Notes under the pieces: generated by a model
Told to the model about the DNA's origin: nothing
What the model saw: the letters and a program-made list of their open reading frames with translations, nothing else
Database searches by the model: none
NCBI RefSeq assembly: GCF_014230145.1
Contig: NZ_JACHVC010000012.1
Coordinates: forward strand, 191,001 to 255,000
DNA length: 64,000 bases
DNA from: Pelagicoccus albus
Lineage (GTDB): Bacteria; Verrucomicrobiota; Verrucomicrobiia; Opitutales; Opitutaceae
Reading direction: 5' to 3'
In this document: positions 35,610 to 45,464 of the stretch, piece by piece
How the letters are laid out: every line of letters begins with the position of its first letter
How positions within the stretch are numbered: the stretch's first letter is position 1
Made by a program: the position numbers and the translations under genes

Positions 35610-37324
35610 AGTCTACACTCGCCTTCGCGTTGGGGGCTCTCGCAATGACGGCCAGCCTCTATGCCGCTCCAGAACCTCCCATCTACAATAGCCAGTCGAC
35701 AAGCCATCCTGAGTCAGGCTTGCATGGCATGGTATCCAGTCGTGAAAAACTGGCTACAGAAGCGGCTCTGGGCGTCTTAAAAGATGGAGGAAACGCTATC
35801 GATGCAGCCGTGACCCTAGGCTTCGCTATGGCTGTCACCACTCCACAGGCCGGAAACCTTGGAGGAGGAGGCTTCATGCTTATCCGATCTGCGGATACAG
35901 ATACAACGATTGCTATCGACTATCGGGAAAAAGCGCCGCTCGCGGCCCATAAGGACATGTTCCTGAATGAGAATGGGGATGTCGACAAAGAGCTATCTCG
36001 CTACAGCCACCTCGCGGCCGGAGTTCCTGGCACAGTCGCAGGCTTCGCCTTGGCCTTGGAAAAATACGGAACGATTACCCTAGCCGAAGCCTTGGCTCCC
36101 GCAATCGATCTCGCAACAAATGGCTTCCCGATAAACGAAGATTTGTACGAATCGTTGAAAACGGGGAAACCACGTCTGGAGAGTCATGCCCCGCAAACCA
36201 TCGACATTTACTACGATGAAGAAGGGAAACCGTATCCACCTGGCCATATCATCAAGTTGCCGAATCTGGGTAAGTCACTGCAACTGATAGCCGAACAAGG
36301 CCCGTCTGCGTTCTACGAGGGCCCGATTGCTGACCTAATCGTAAAGGACATGGAAGCCCACGGCGGTATGATCACCAAAGCGGATCTAGCCAACTACCAA
36401 GCCGTCGAACGCGAACCCGTTCGCGGCAACTACAAGGGATACGAGATCGTTTCCATGCCGCCGCCCAGCTCCGGAGGCGTGCATATCATACAGATGCTAA
36501 ACATTCTCGAACCTCTCGATCTAAAGCAGTACGGGCACAATAGCGCCCAGTCCATCCACCTCATGGCGGAGACGATGAAGTACGCCTACGCAGACCGCTC
36601 TAAGCATCTCGGCGATAGCGATTTCAATCCCGTACCCGTGGAATGGCTCACTTCCAAAGACTACGCCGACGAGATCCGTTCCAAGCTCAGTATGGGAAAA
36701 GCGACTCCGAGCACCGAGATCCTACCGGGCGAGCCCATTCACGAAGGCTTGGATACCACCAACTACACCGTGATCGACAACAAGGGGAACGCCGTAGCCA
36801 ACACGTATACAGTCAACTTTTCCTTCGGATCCAAGATTATGCCCCCGGGCACCGGCTTTTTCCTCAACAACGAAATGGACGACTTCTCGTCCAAGCCAGG
36901 GGTTCCGAACGCATACGGACTCATTGGCGGAGAATACAATTCCATCGAATCGGAGAAACGGATGCTTAGCTCGATGTCTCCGACCTTGGTACTGAAAGAC
37001 GGCGAGCCGTTCCTGCTCACCGGTAGCCGAGGTGGCAGTCAAATCATCACAGTGGTGCTGCAAGTGCTTCTCAACGTGATGGAGCACGAAATGAACCTTT
37101 CCGAAGCCGTAGCCGCGTCCCGGATACACCACCAATGGCTGCCAGACAAACTCTTCGTCGAACGCGGGCTTAGCCAAGATACAAAAGCGATTTTGACTGA
37201 GAAAGGCTACGAAGTCGTAGAGGGCCGGGCTATGGGCACCGCCAATTCAGTCTCCAAGGAAGATGGAGTCTACTACGGGGCGGGTGATCCACGCCGTCCG
37301 GATACTTTCGCGGAAGGATTCTAG
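35603..37324 (+). CDS. ggt: Gamma-glutamyltranspeptidase, periplasmic
   Basis: 573 residues with a signal peptide (about 6-22, LAFALGALAMTASLYA). GGT precursors self-cleave before a Thr that becomes the nucleophile. Here the site is LD-TTNYTVID, with Thr385 matching E. coli Thr391. Other family landmarks are GNLGGGGFM, the substrate-binding Arg in DYREKAP, MPPPSSGGVHIIQML and LLTGSRGGSQIITVV. It hydrolyses or transfers gamma-glutamyl groups from glutathione and other gamma-glutamyl compounds. The M19 dipeptidase lies 24 bases downstream, the natural partner that cleaves the released dipeptide (for example Cys-Gly). This pair is the strongest clue that the locus handles gamma-glutamyl peptides. 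Confidence 0.95.
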   Translation: MSKSTLAFALGALAMTASLYAAPEPPIYNSQSTSHPESGLHGMVSSREKLATEAALGVLKDGGNAIDAAVTLGFAMAVTTPQAGNLGGGGFMLIRSADTDTTIAIDYREKAPLAAHKDMFLNENGDVDKELSRYSHLAAGVPGTVAGFALALEKYGTITLAEALAPAIDLATNGFPINEDLYESLKTGKPRLESHAPQTIDIYYDEEGKPYPPGHIIKLPNLGKSLQLIAEQGPSAFYEGPIADLIVKDMEAHGGMITKADLANYQAVEREPVRGNYKGYEIVSMPPPSSGGVHIIQMLNILEPLDLKQYGHNSAQSIHLMAETMKYAYADRSKHLGDSDFNPVPVEWLTSKDYADEIRSKLSMGKATPSTEILPGEPIHEGLDTTNYTVIDNKGNAVANTYTVNFSFGSKIMPPGTGFFLNNEMDDFSSKPGVPNAYGLIGGEYNSIESEKRMLSSMSPTLVLKDGEPFLLTGSRGGSQIITVVLQVLLNVMEHEMNLSEAVAASRIHHQWLPDKLFVERGLSQDTKAILTEKGYEVVEGRAMGTANSVSKEDGVYYGAGDPRRPDTFAEGF

Positions 37325-37348
37325 AAAACTCAAAACCGAACTAAGATT

Positions 37349-38632
37349 ATGACTCGACTACGCGCACTGACCGGCTGCCTCGCCGCGGCTTCGCTCCTAG
37401 TAAGTGGATACGCTGAAGACGCTCCAAAACGTATCCCACGCACCGATATGAGCGACACGGAGCTGGAGGTAATGGCTCGCGAGATCCACGCCGCGCACCT
37501 GACGATCGACACTCATATGGACGTGCCGATGGTCCTGAAACGACCAGGATTTGACATCTCCAAAGAGTATAGCTGGTACGAAAACGCTAGCCAGGTGGAC
37601 TTCCCCCGTATGAAAAAGGGCGGGATCGATGGGGGCTTTTTCGTGGTTTACGTCGGCCAAGGTCCCCTCACCCACGAAGGTCGTGCACAAGCCATAGACG
37701 CTGGGTTCGAGATTGCTGACCTGATACGCAAAACAGTGGAAGAGCACAGCGACATTGCGGCAATTGCCACGTCTTCCGACGAAGCTTACGCCATCCGGGA
37801 AACCGGGAAACGTGTCGTGTTTCTTGGAATCGAAAACGGTTACACGATCGGCCGAAATCTCGACCTGCTCAAAGACTACTACGAAAAGGGCGTACGCTAT
37901 TTTGGCGTGACTCATAGCAAAAACAACGACCTCGGAGACTCTTCCACAGACCCGAAGGGCAATATGCATATGGGCCTCTCAGACTTGGGTCTCGCTGCGA
38001 TCGAGGAATGCAACCGACTCGGTATCATGGTGGATATCTCGCACTCCTCGGACAAGACGGCATGGGATATCCTCGAGGCCTCCGCAACCCCAGTCATTGC
38101 CTCGCATAGCGGCAGCTACGCCAATTACCCGCATCCAAGAAATCTGAACGATGCCCTCTTGAAGGAAATTGCGGCCCGCGATGGCGTAGTGCAAATGAAC
38201 ATGTTTAGCGCTTACATGATGGAAGTTCAGCCCAATGAGGAGCGTTCCTCTGCGATGAGCCTGTGGTTCAAGAATTACCGAGGAGGCAAGGAGCTTAGCG
38301 AGGCGGAAAGCCTGAAATCAGTCGATGAATACGTAGCGATTCAGCAGAAGTATCCAAAGCCCCTATCAACCGTATCCGCTGTAGTTGACCACATCGACCA
38401 CATGGTCGAAATCATGGGAGTGGACCATATCGGAATTAGCGGTGACTTCGACGGAGGAGGCGGTGTAGACGGCTCCATGGATATCGGACAAATGATGCCA
38501 ATCACCATCGAGATGTTGAGACGCGGCTACACCGAGGAGGACTTGAAAAAGTTCTGGGGGGCAAACGTCATGCGTGTTTTGGACGCCTGCCAAAGCTACG
38601 CCGAAAGCCTCGTTCCAGAAGAGGAAGATTAA
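37349..38632 (+). CDS. Membrane (renal-type) dipeptidase, family M19
   Basis: 427 residues with a signal peptide (about 4-22, LRALTGCLAAASLLVSGYA). Zinc ligands are recognisable: THMD (His and Asp, about 51-54), the bridging Glu in FLGIENGYTIG, and the histidines of VDISHSS and VIASHSG. GISGDFDGGGG near the C-terminus is a further family mark. It cleaves dipeptides, including those with a D- or dehydro-residue at the C-terminus, as well as Cys-Gly from glutathione turnover. It is the last gene of the plus-strand run and is followed by a hairpin. Confidence 0.93.
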   Translation: MTRLRALTGCLAAASLLVSGYAEDAPKRIPRTDMSDTELEVMAREIHAAHLTIDTHMDVPMVLKRPGFDISKEYSWYENASQVDFPRMKKGGIDGGFFVVYVGQGPLTHEGRAQAIDAGFEIADLIRKTVEEHSDIAAIATSSDEAYAIRETGKRVVFLGIENGYTIGRNLDLLKDYYEKGVRYFGVTHSKNNDLGDSSTDPKGNMHMGLSDLGLAAIEECNRLGIMVDISHSSDKTAWDILEASATPVIASHSGSYANYPHPRNLNDALLKEIAARDGVVQMNMFSAYMMEVQPNEERSSAMSLWFKNYRGGKELSEAESLKSVDEYVAIQQKYPKPLSTVSAVVDHIDHMVEIMGVDHIGISGDFDGGGGVDGSMDIGQMMPITIEMLRRGYTEEDLKKFWGANVMRVLDACQSYAESLVPEEED

Positions 38633-38641
38633 TCGAAAAAC

Positions 38642-38679
38642 GGAAACGAAGCGCCTGCGCTGCGGGTAGTTTCGTTTCC
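38642..38679 (+). terminator. Hairpin after the dipeptidase gene
   Basis: Perfect 9-base arms, GGAAACGAA (38642-38650) and TTCGTTTCC (38671-38679), start nine bases after the dipeptidase stop. There is no T-run after it, so termination may be weak or factor-assisted. Confidence 0.5.
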
Positions 38680-38764
38680 TGATCGTTACAACTTTCCGGT
38701 TTCCTTCGCCTAGGGAGTTGTCTAGCTCAGTCGGACATATCACAAACCTGAGTCAGACCCTACT

Positions 38765-39922
38765 GTGAAACTAGCCCTAGTAACCGAAACCTATCCGCCC
38801 GAGATCAATGGGGTCGCGATGACCCTAAGCCAATTGGTCGCAGGGCTGCGCGAAAAAGGCCACCAGGTTCAAGTCGTACGCCCCCTCCAAACCAGCGAGA
38901 CGTGCGAACCCACTTCCAAACCGGATAGCATAACGGTATCCGGTCTTCCCATACCGAGATACCCCGACTTGCGATTCGGTCTGCCTTCCCGGAACCGCCT
39001 GATCCACTCCTGGCAAAAAAGCAGGCCCGACATCGTCCATGTCGCCACAGAGGGACCTTTAGGGCTGTCGGCCATTAGAGCTGCCAAACGGATGGGCATT
39101 CCCAGCACCTCTACCTTTCATACCAACTTCCATAGTTACAGCGAGCACTACAACGCTAAGTTCGCTACGCGCCTAGTGCTCGCCTTCTTGCGTTGGATAC
39201 ATAACCAGACCGAGAGCACCATGGCTCCCACCCAGGAGCTGGCAGATCAACTGGCAGCCGAGGGCTTCCGAAACACCGCCGTTTTCGGCAGAGGCGTAAA
39301 CCTGAAAGTGTTCAACCCTCAAGCTAGGGACCAAGGTCTCCGCCGTAGTTGGGGAGCGGATCCGGAGACTCCAGTCATTATCCATGTTAGTCGTCTGGCC
39401 GCGGAGAAAAACTACAGCTTACTCCTCAAATCCTACAAAGCCATCTTACATGCCTGCCCCAACGCGAAGTTCGTGATTGTTGGAGGCGGCCCGATGGAAA
39501 GCGCTTTGAAACGAGATTTCCCTTTCGCCATCTTTCCGGGAGCAATCCCGCTGGAAAACCGCCCCGCTCTTGCACGCCTCTACGCGTCGAGCGACATTTT
39601 TCTATATCCCAGCAAAACCGAAACTTATGGGAACGTTGCGACCGAAGCGATGGCTTGCGGAAACGCTTTGGTAGGCTTCGATTACGCTGCGCCCGGGCAG
39701 CACATCAAACAGGGAATCACTGGCTTCAAGGCGGATTTGGACGACGATGAATCCTTCGTGGAGCACGGCCTAAAACTCGCTACAAACACACAACTCCGCA
39801 GGGAAATCGGGCTAGCTGCTTCGGGCTACTCGGAGGCTTTCGATTGGCAGCCGATAGTCGATCGCTTCGAATCGATACTCTTTCAGGTCAAAGCTGAAAA
39901 TGAGATGGCTCTCCTCCCCTAG
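38765..39922 (+). CDS. Glycosyltransferase family 4
   Basis: 385 residues with two Rossmann halves. The N-terminal half opens with LALVTETYPPEINGVAMTLS, as in GT4 enzymes that add mannose or other sugars to lipid carriers. The donor-binding half has VSRLAAEKNYSLLLKSYKAI and the EX7E motif in TETYGNVATEAMACGNALVG. It is closest in style to glycolipid/diacylglycerol mannosyltransferases and GumH-like enzymes; acceptor and sugar are not readable. The start is GTG at 38765. Its stop overlaps the stop of the convergent hybrid kinase by four bases (39919-39922). Confidence 0.87.
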   Translation: MKLALVTETYPPEINGVAMTLSQLVAGLREKGHQVQVVRPLQTSETCEPTSKPDSITVSGLPIPRYPDLRFGLPSRNRLIHSWQKSRPDIVHVATEGPLGLSAIRAAKRMGIPSTSTFHTNFHSYSEHYNAKFATRLVLAFLRWIHNQTESTMAPTQELADQLAAEGFRNTAVFGRGVNLKVFNPQARDQGLRRSWGADPETPVIIHVSRLAAEKNYSLLLKSYKAILHACPNAKFVIVGGGPMESALKRDFPFAIFPGAIPLENRPALARLYASSDIFLYPSKTETYGNVATEAMACGNALVGFDYAAPGQHIKQGITGFKADLDDDESFVEHGLKLATNTQLRREIGLAASGYSEAFDWQPIVDRFESILFQVKAENEMALLP

Positions 39923-42900
39923 TCGACAAGTTCGTCTGCCCGCTCCTGGTACAGGCGGTCGTAAGTGGAGCTGAGCGTTTCCTTCAAATCCGCTGCCTTG
40001 AAGGGCTTGGTTAGATAACCGTCCATTCCCGCGCCATAGCAATTTTCTCGGTCTTCACGCATGGCGTTCGCCGTGAGAGCTATGATTCTCGGACGGTCGT
40101 CACCGTAACGTTGGATGATTTCGCGAGTCGCTTCGAGTCCATCCATCTCCGGCATTTGAATATCCATAAACACGAGATCGTACTTCTCTTCGCCGATCAT
40201 ATTGACCGCTTCCAAACCATTTTGGGCGATGGCAATGCTGTAGCCCATCTTCGTAAACAAACGTTTTGCGACCTTTTGGTTGATGGCATTGTCCTCCGCG
40301 AGCAAGACCTTCAGAGGCTTCGACTCACCCAGTTTCGCTCCATCAGACGAGACACGCTTTACCCGCGGAGCGGCTCGCCCACTGGCTTCCAGCATACGGG
40401 ACTTAACCGTCTCCAACTTGTAAGGCTTAAGCAGAGTCAGCGTGTTCGAGTCCGAGCCACCTCCGATTTGCAAGCCTCCCAAGCGCCCCGTTACCACCAC
40501 GGTTACAGAGTCATTATTGAGTACGGAATGCACCTTGGACCTGAATTCCTCGATACCGAATCCGACAAGTCCTGAATCTACGAATACAAAGTTAACATCC
40601 GTTAAGTCTTTCGCTTTCTCCTCGAATGTCTCGAGCGAATGGCAAAAGGCGGCTTCCACATTGAAAAACTGGAGCTGGTTAACGAGGGCCTCGCAACTGA
40701 AGTCGTGTTGGTCGATGACAATAGCTTTCCGCCCGGACAGGGTATCATGAGCGACCATATGCGGCATGTCGAAACTGACAGCAGCCTTGTTGAAAGAGAC
40801 CGTGAAGTGGAAGGTTGACCCTTCTCCATCGTCGCTTTCCACCCACATGGAACCACCCATCAGCTCCGCCAAGTTCTTACTAATAGCCAAGCCTAAGCCG
40901 GTTCCACCGTATTTGCGCGTGGTCGATGCATCGACTTGGCTGAAAGAGCCAAATAGTCGGTCTAGTCGATCGCTTGGAATCCCAATGCCCGTATCAGTCA
41001 CCTTGAAGTGAAGGATCACATCATCATCCTTGATGTGGAAAGGATCGACTCGAACAACGATGCCGCCCTTGGCAGTGAATTTGACCGCATTGCCCAACAA
41101 ATTGACTATGATCTGCCGCAATCGAGTTGGGTCGCCCAGAAGTGAACCTGGGATTCCCTCATCGAGGATATAAGAAATGTCCAATCCCTTCTCAGACGCC
41201 TGTATGGCTAAGGTATCGATCGCTTCCTCCACACAATCGCGAAGATCGAACATTATATTCTCGATTTCGAGCTTACCCGATTCGATTTTCGAAAAGTCTA
41301 GGATATCGTTGATTACAATGAGCAGGGCTTCACTACTGGCGCGAATCGTATCCACATAGTCATGCTGTTCGCTCTCTAGATTCGTCTCCGCGAGTAACCC
41401 AGTCATGCCTATGATCCCATTCATCGGAGTACGAATTTCGTGAGACATATTCGCCAAGAAATAGCTCTTGGCACGATTCGCCTCTTCGGCCTCACGCATC
41501 GTCGCGCGAAGTCGTTCTTCCGAACGCTTCTGCTCGGTCACCTCATGGAAGAACCAAACTCGCCCATAAGACTCGCCTAGAGGCGAAGAAATTGGAATCG
41601 AGGTACGTTCGAATGTTCGACCATCCAACAGCTCCAAGACGTCCTTGTAAGTCTCCGTCTCGTCTTTCGAAATCATCATCGCCCTAGTGTAGTAGGCGTC
41701 GGAATCGGCGACTTGTTTGGAAGCTACACTCCAGATCTTTTCCGGACGCCCGACATCCATGAGGTTCGTGGACAAGCCCCAAATCTTACAAAATCGTCTA
41801 TTAAAATTGGATACAATTCCACGTTCGTTAACAACGAGTATACCGTCTGTAGCCGCTTCACTTTGCGCCTTAAGAACGGAGTTGTACCGCTTCAAGAGGT
41901 TCTGCCGCCGCTTATTGTGCGTAACGTCTGTACCAGTCACAACCAAGGCCGTAACTCGACCTTTTTCATCGTTCACCGATACCGATCGGAAATAGATGTC
42001 CAGATGTCGGCCCGCATCGGTCATCACTTTCACGTCACCTTGCCAATGACCATACTCGAGAGTCTCTTGGAGTATCTTCTCGTATACGTGGTGATCTCCA
42101 AAAAGAGCTTCAACTCCACCCTTTTTGTTGAGAATTTGTATAGATTTGTACCCTACAATATTCGTAAACGAATTATTTTGATAGAGAGCTTGTCCCCCTC
42201 TATCGACCATCAAAACGAAGTCACTAGATGCTTCTACCGCTGCAGAGACCATTCTCAGCCGCTCTTCGGATTCTTTGCGGGAATTGATGTCCTCAAAAAT
42301 CCCATACCAAACTACTCCGACTCCAGCCTTTCTCTCAGGGATAGCTTTGATGGCAATCCATTTGGTGACGCCGCTTGGAGTGTTGATTCTGTATTCCTGA
42401 TAGAGAGGTGTAAGGTTTTTGCTCGAGACGGCTAGCGACTCATATAGTTTATCCATATCTTCGATACAGACAACGCCTATCGCCCTTGAAGCATCGGCCA
42501 TTACCTCCGCAGCTGGGACCCCAAATAGAGCCTCCACCTTTTCACTTATGAACGGGAAGCGAGGTTCTCCACCTTCGTCCATGACAAGATGAAAGTACAC
42601 TCCGGGAACCTGAGCGGAAAGACGATCTAACTCATTGGCACTCTTTTCGAGTTTGTACTGAGCCCGTATCGCCTCCGTCACATCCTTCAAGCATAGCACG
42701 TAATCTCCATCGTGCGAGAGATAGATCGATACCGATAGTTCAAGCCGCTTGCCGTCAGCGAGCCGGATGGATTTTTGGGAGGCTAAAAGGCCGCCATTCG
42801 AAACGGATTCGAAATGAGACTCCAAATCTAGCTCCTCGAAATAAGTAAACACACTCTGAAGCTCGTTTCCCCGAGCTTCTTGCGTACCGCAGTTCAGATA

Positions 42901-43362
42901 ACTCTCCGCCTGACGATTGGCAAAAGTGACCAAAAATTCTCCCGAGTTGGTAGCTTCGCCTGTACTGCTGACACAAATGACGGCGTCAGAGGTAGCGTTG
43001 AGAGCTCTCTCTAAAGAAAGGTTCGAGCAAGACTGTACGATCTGCTCCTTCCAAACAGGTTCGAGATTCCACAATGCCGTAGTGCCGCCAATTGGCGATA
43101 TGTCTACGTTGCACCCGATCGGTGTGTCCTCTGCCGAAAGCCGTAGCGTCAAGTAAACGGAACCGGCCATGATTTCGGCCCCTTTCATCGAGTTTTCAAA
43201 AAACTCATTGAGCAACGACCCATCCAGATCCACAGGTTCGCTCGCCCCTCCAAGCAGACGCCTTGCAGCCATGTTCGCAGACAGCACCTTAACCCCCGAA
43301 ACCAGCATCTGCGGCTTTGGGGATTTGAAGAAGACGTCTTCAAAAGTGAAAGTGGATTTCAT
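39919..43362 (-). CDS. Cytoplasmic multi-PAS hybrid histidine kinase
   Basis: 1147 residues with no transmembrane segment, so a soluble sensor. Four or more PAS-like units fill about 10-620, including FHLVMDEGGEPRFPFISEKV (near 258), a unit with GGQALYQNNSFTNIVGYKS, and one with RGIVSNFNRRFCKIWGL. HisKA has the phospho-acceptor His641 in MSHEIRTPMNG. The ATPase domain shows LGNAVKFTAKGG, TGIGIPSDRL and GTGLGLAIS. A receiver-like domain lacking clear acidic residues (AIVIDQHDFSCEALVNQL) precedes a complete C-terminal receiver (VLLAEDNAINQKVAKRL; DLVFMDIQMPEMDG). No cognate regulator is adjacent; output may go to the lone receiver at 50784 or to a distant HPt protein. Confidence 0.92.
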   Translation of the reverse strand: MKSTFTFEDVFFKSPKPQMLVSGVKVLSANMAARRLLGGASEPVDLDGSLLNEFFENSMKGAEIMAGSVYLTLRLSAEDTPIGCNVDISPIGGTTALWNLEPVWKEQIVQSCSNLSLERALNATSDAVICVSSTGEATNSGEFLVTFANRQAESYLNCGTQEARGNELQSVFTYFEELDLESHFESVSNGGLLASQKSIRLADGKRLELSVSIYLSHDGDYVLCLKDVTEAIRAQYKLEKSANELDRLSAQVPGVYFHLVMDEGGEPRFPFISEKVEALFGVPAAEVMADASRAIGVVCIEDMDKLYESLAVSSKNLTPLYQEYRINTPSGVTKWIAIKAIPERKAGVGVVWYGIFEDINSRKESEERLRMVSAAVEASSDFVLMVDRGGQALYQNNSFTNIVGYKSIQILNKKGGVEALFGDHHVYEKILQETLEYGHWQGDVKVMTDAGRHLDIYFRSVSVNDEKGRVTALVVTGTDVTHNKRRQNLLKRYNSVLKAQSEAATDGILVVNERGIVSNFNRRFCKIWGLSTNLMDVGRPEKIWSVASKQVADSDAYYTRAMMISKDETETYKDVLELLDGRTFERTSIPISSPLGESYGRVWFFHEVTEQKRSEERLRATMREAEEANRAKSYFLANMSHEIRTPMNGIIGMTGLLAETNLESEQHDYVDTIRASSEALLIVINDILDFSKIESGKLEIENIMFDLRDCVEEAIDTLAIQASEKGLDISYILDEGIPGSLLGDPTRLRQIIVNLLGNAVKFTAKGGIVVRVDPFHIKDDDVILHFKVTDTGIGIPSDRLDRLFGSFSQVDASTTRKYGGTGLGLAISKNLAELMGGSMWVESDDGEGSTFHFTVSFNKAAVSFDMPHMVAHDTLSGRKAIVIDQHDFSCEALVNQLQFFNVEAAFCHSLETFEEKAKDLTDVNFVFVDSGLVGFGIEEFRSKVHSVLNNDSVTVVVTGRLGGLQIGGGSDSNTLTLLKPYKLETVKSRMLEASGRAAPRVKRVSSDGAKLGESKPLKVLLAEDNAINQKVAKRLFTKMGYSIAIAQNGLEAVNMIGEEKYDLVFMDIQMPEMDGLEATREIIQRYGDDRPRIIALTANAMREDRENCYGAGMDGYLTKPFKAADLKETLSSTYDRLYQERADELVD

Positions 43363-43577
43363 GGAGTGGGATTGGGTAGCATCAATAAAACGGCTAGATC
43401 CCTGACAACGTGCAACTTAGCCAAAACACATGGCTGCTTGCTGGACAAAAACTGAGAGGTGCGGGTGGCATGATAATCTGAGGATCGTAGCTTAGGCCTC
43501 TCTCAATCGGCGTTTTTACACGGGACTTTACCCTCAGGCGCAAATCCTTCCGACTCTATCGAAAATAGTAACTCTAC

Positions 43578-44942
43578 CTATGCAGCAGGAGTCTGAGAAC
43601 CCAAACGCGAGCGACGGTGCAAACGCACAAAAAGGGCCGCCGCGGCCACAAATAATCCACAGGCCAAACCCACCCAAACCCCTACCGATCCTAGGCCAAA
43701 AACAAAAGCGAATGAATAGCCCGCCGGGAGGGCCAAAACCCAATACGTCAGGAAGGTAATGACCATGGGGATATTAACATCCGACATGCCCCTAAGCGCC
43801 CCCATGCAGACTACCTGAGCTCCGTCAAAGATCTGAAATAGCCCCACCACTACAAAAATCGACGATGCGAGACTAACCACCAGATCGTTGTGCACAAAGA
43901 GTCCGGCCAGCCAACTGCCTCCGAGAAGAAAGAACACGGCGGAGGCCGTCGTCTGCAAAAAGGTGAACCCAAGAGTGGAAAGATAGATTCTCTTGATTCT
44001 CGATAGACTCATTCCTCCAAAGGCCTCGCCTACCCGAATACCGCAAGCGATGGAAATACCTAAAGGAACCATAAATGCCATGGCCGCGCAGGACATCGCG
44101 ATCTGGTGGGCCGCCAAGGCCTCTTTGCTGATCCAGCCCACCATGATTCCAGCCCCCGCGAAAGCCCCGACTTCAAACAAATGTTGAGCTCCCATAGGGA
44201 GACCGAGCCTTAGCAATCGAACAAAAGAACTCTTCTCGAAGCCACTCCACCAACGTCGAGGTAGGAGAGCGTGGAAACGCTTGGAGCGTAAAGTGACAGC
44301 CAACATAACCCCCATCACTACCAATCTTGAAATCAAGGTAGCCGCTCCTGCTCCTTCCAATCCCCATGACGGAAATCCAAACTTCCCAAAAATAAGGATC
44401 CAATTGAGCAAAACGTTGAGCCCAATACCTCCCATTAAAATCAACATTGGAGGCTGAGAACAACCCACTCCCTCCCAGACGCTTTTCAGGAAATGATAAA
44501 CAAGTGCAGGAATGAGCGATAGGCACATTAACCAGTAATAGGTCTTCGAAGCCAGCACCACGTCCTCTGACTGCCCATAGAAGCCCAGGAACCGAAAATT
44601 CACGGCCATGAGTAAGCAGGCACCCAAGGACAGCCCTAGCGTCATAGCCAGGCCATGCCGTATGTGCCGACCTACCGCTCGCGAATCATCAGCCCCGTTT
44701 GACTGAGACACCAAGACCGTTACGGCCGCCAAGATGCCCATCAAAGTTACGAGGGGAACGACAAAGACATTGTTGACGAATGCCGCCGCGCCGAGAGGGA
44801 CTACTCCGATCCGGCCAATCATGAGCGTATCCACGACTCCGATCAGAATTTGCCCGAGGTTTCCGAGCACGATCGGTCCAGCGAGCCACAAAGTACCTTT
44901 TAGCTCCGATTGCCAGCTTATGTCCTCCCTCGTATCCCTCAT
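43578..44942 (-). CDS. MATE-family efflux transporter
   Basis: 454 residues with twelve hydrophobic segments in two similar halves. The first half starts GPIVLGNLGQILIGVVDTLM, a good MATE/NorM opening. LILMGGIGLNVLLNWILIFG and GISIACGIRVGEAFGG are typical helix 5 and helix 8 regions. It exports cationic drugs or metabolites in exchange for H+ or Na+. It is separated by 215 bases from the downstream kinase gene on the same strand; no terminator is clear in that gap. Confidence 0.92.
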   Translation of the reverse strand: MRDTREDISWQSELKGTLWLAGPIVLGNLGQILIGVVDTLMIGRIGVVPLGAAAFVNNVFVVPLVTLMGILAAVTVLVSQSNGADDSRAVGRHIRHGLAMTLGLSLGACLLMAVNFRFLGFYGQSEDVVLASKTYYWLMCLSLIPALVYHFLKSVWEGVGCSQPPMLILMGGIGLNVLLNWILIFGKFGFPSWGLEGAGAATLISRLVVMGVMLAVTLRSKRFHALLPRRWWSGFEKSSFVRLLRLGLPMGAQHLFEVGAFAGAGIMVGWISKEALAAHQIAMSCAAMAFMVPLGISIACGIRVGEAFGGMSLSRIKRIYLSTLGFTFLQTTASAVFFLLGGSWLAGLFVHNDLVVSLASSIFVVVGLFQIFDGAQVVCMGALRGMSDVNIPMVITFLTYWVLALPAGYSFAFVFGLGSVGVWVGLACGLFVAAAALFVRLHRRSRLGSQTPAA

Positions 44943-45030
44943 TAGAAGGCGAAGGGGCTAATCACCCAACATCGGACCGGCAATTCTAAATAAGCCGGAA
45001 CCGGTTAGGAATGCAGAAAGGCTGACTCGC

Positions 45031-45345
45031 CTAGCTGGCGATTTCGAAAATGCGGTGAAGGCGCAGCAGTTCGATTACAGACTGAACAGGCGCTTTCACT
45101 TTGGTGAGTTTCACGCTTCCTGTCCCCTGCGGTAGTCTTTTGTAGACGCCCAGCAAAGCTCCGACTCCAGAGCTATCGATGAAATCAACCTTGGAGAAGT
45201 CCAATTCCACTGCCGTGACGTTGTCACCCCAGAGGGACTCCATTTCCTTTTTGAAATCACGAGATGAAGCGGCGTCGAGACGCGCTACGCCTACTTCTGC
45301 GCTCAGCGTTCCTTCGACAGTCTGTCCTTCGATTACTATGCTCAT
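45031..45345 (-). CDS. STAS-domain anti-sigma-factor antagonist
   Basis: 104 residues, a single STAS domain of the SpoIIAA/RsbV type. The phosphorylatable serine lies in VDFIDSSGVGALLG, and VELDFSKVDF is the preceding strand. Such proteins switch partners between a kinase (RsbW-type) and a target according to phosphorylation. The likely opposite partner is the fusion protein at 48015, which carries both an RsbW-like ATPase and an RsbU-like phosphatase. I start at 45345 (MSIVIEGQTVEG), which begins the first STAS strand; the longer frame up to 45441 adds residues not seen in the family. The gene is divergent from udk. Confidence 0.88.
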   Translation of the reverse strand: MSIVIEGQTVEGTLSAEVGVARLDAASSRDFKKEMESLWGDNVTAVELDFSKVDFIDSSGVGALLGVYKRLPQGTGSVKLTKVKAPVQSVIELLRLHRIFEIAS

Positions 45346-45464
45346 TTGGCCTGAATAAATTGATTTGAGTTGGCATCGGGTCGGGATAACCCGTCCCTTT
45401 ATTACGACGTTCTCGTTCAGCTCTTGAGCCAGCGACCCCATTTCCTAAAAACTCTCCCAGATTC

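Noticed and set aside
41713-42435. 240-codon open frame on the plus strand
   Set aside because: It is antisense to the PAS region of the hybrid kinase; the composition looks like a shadow frame.
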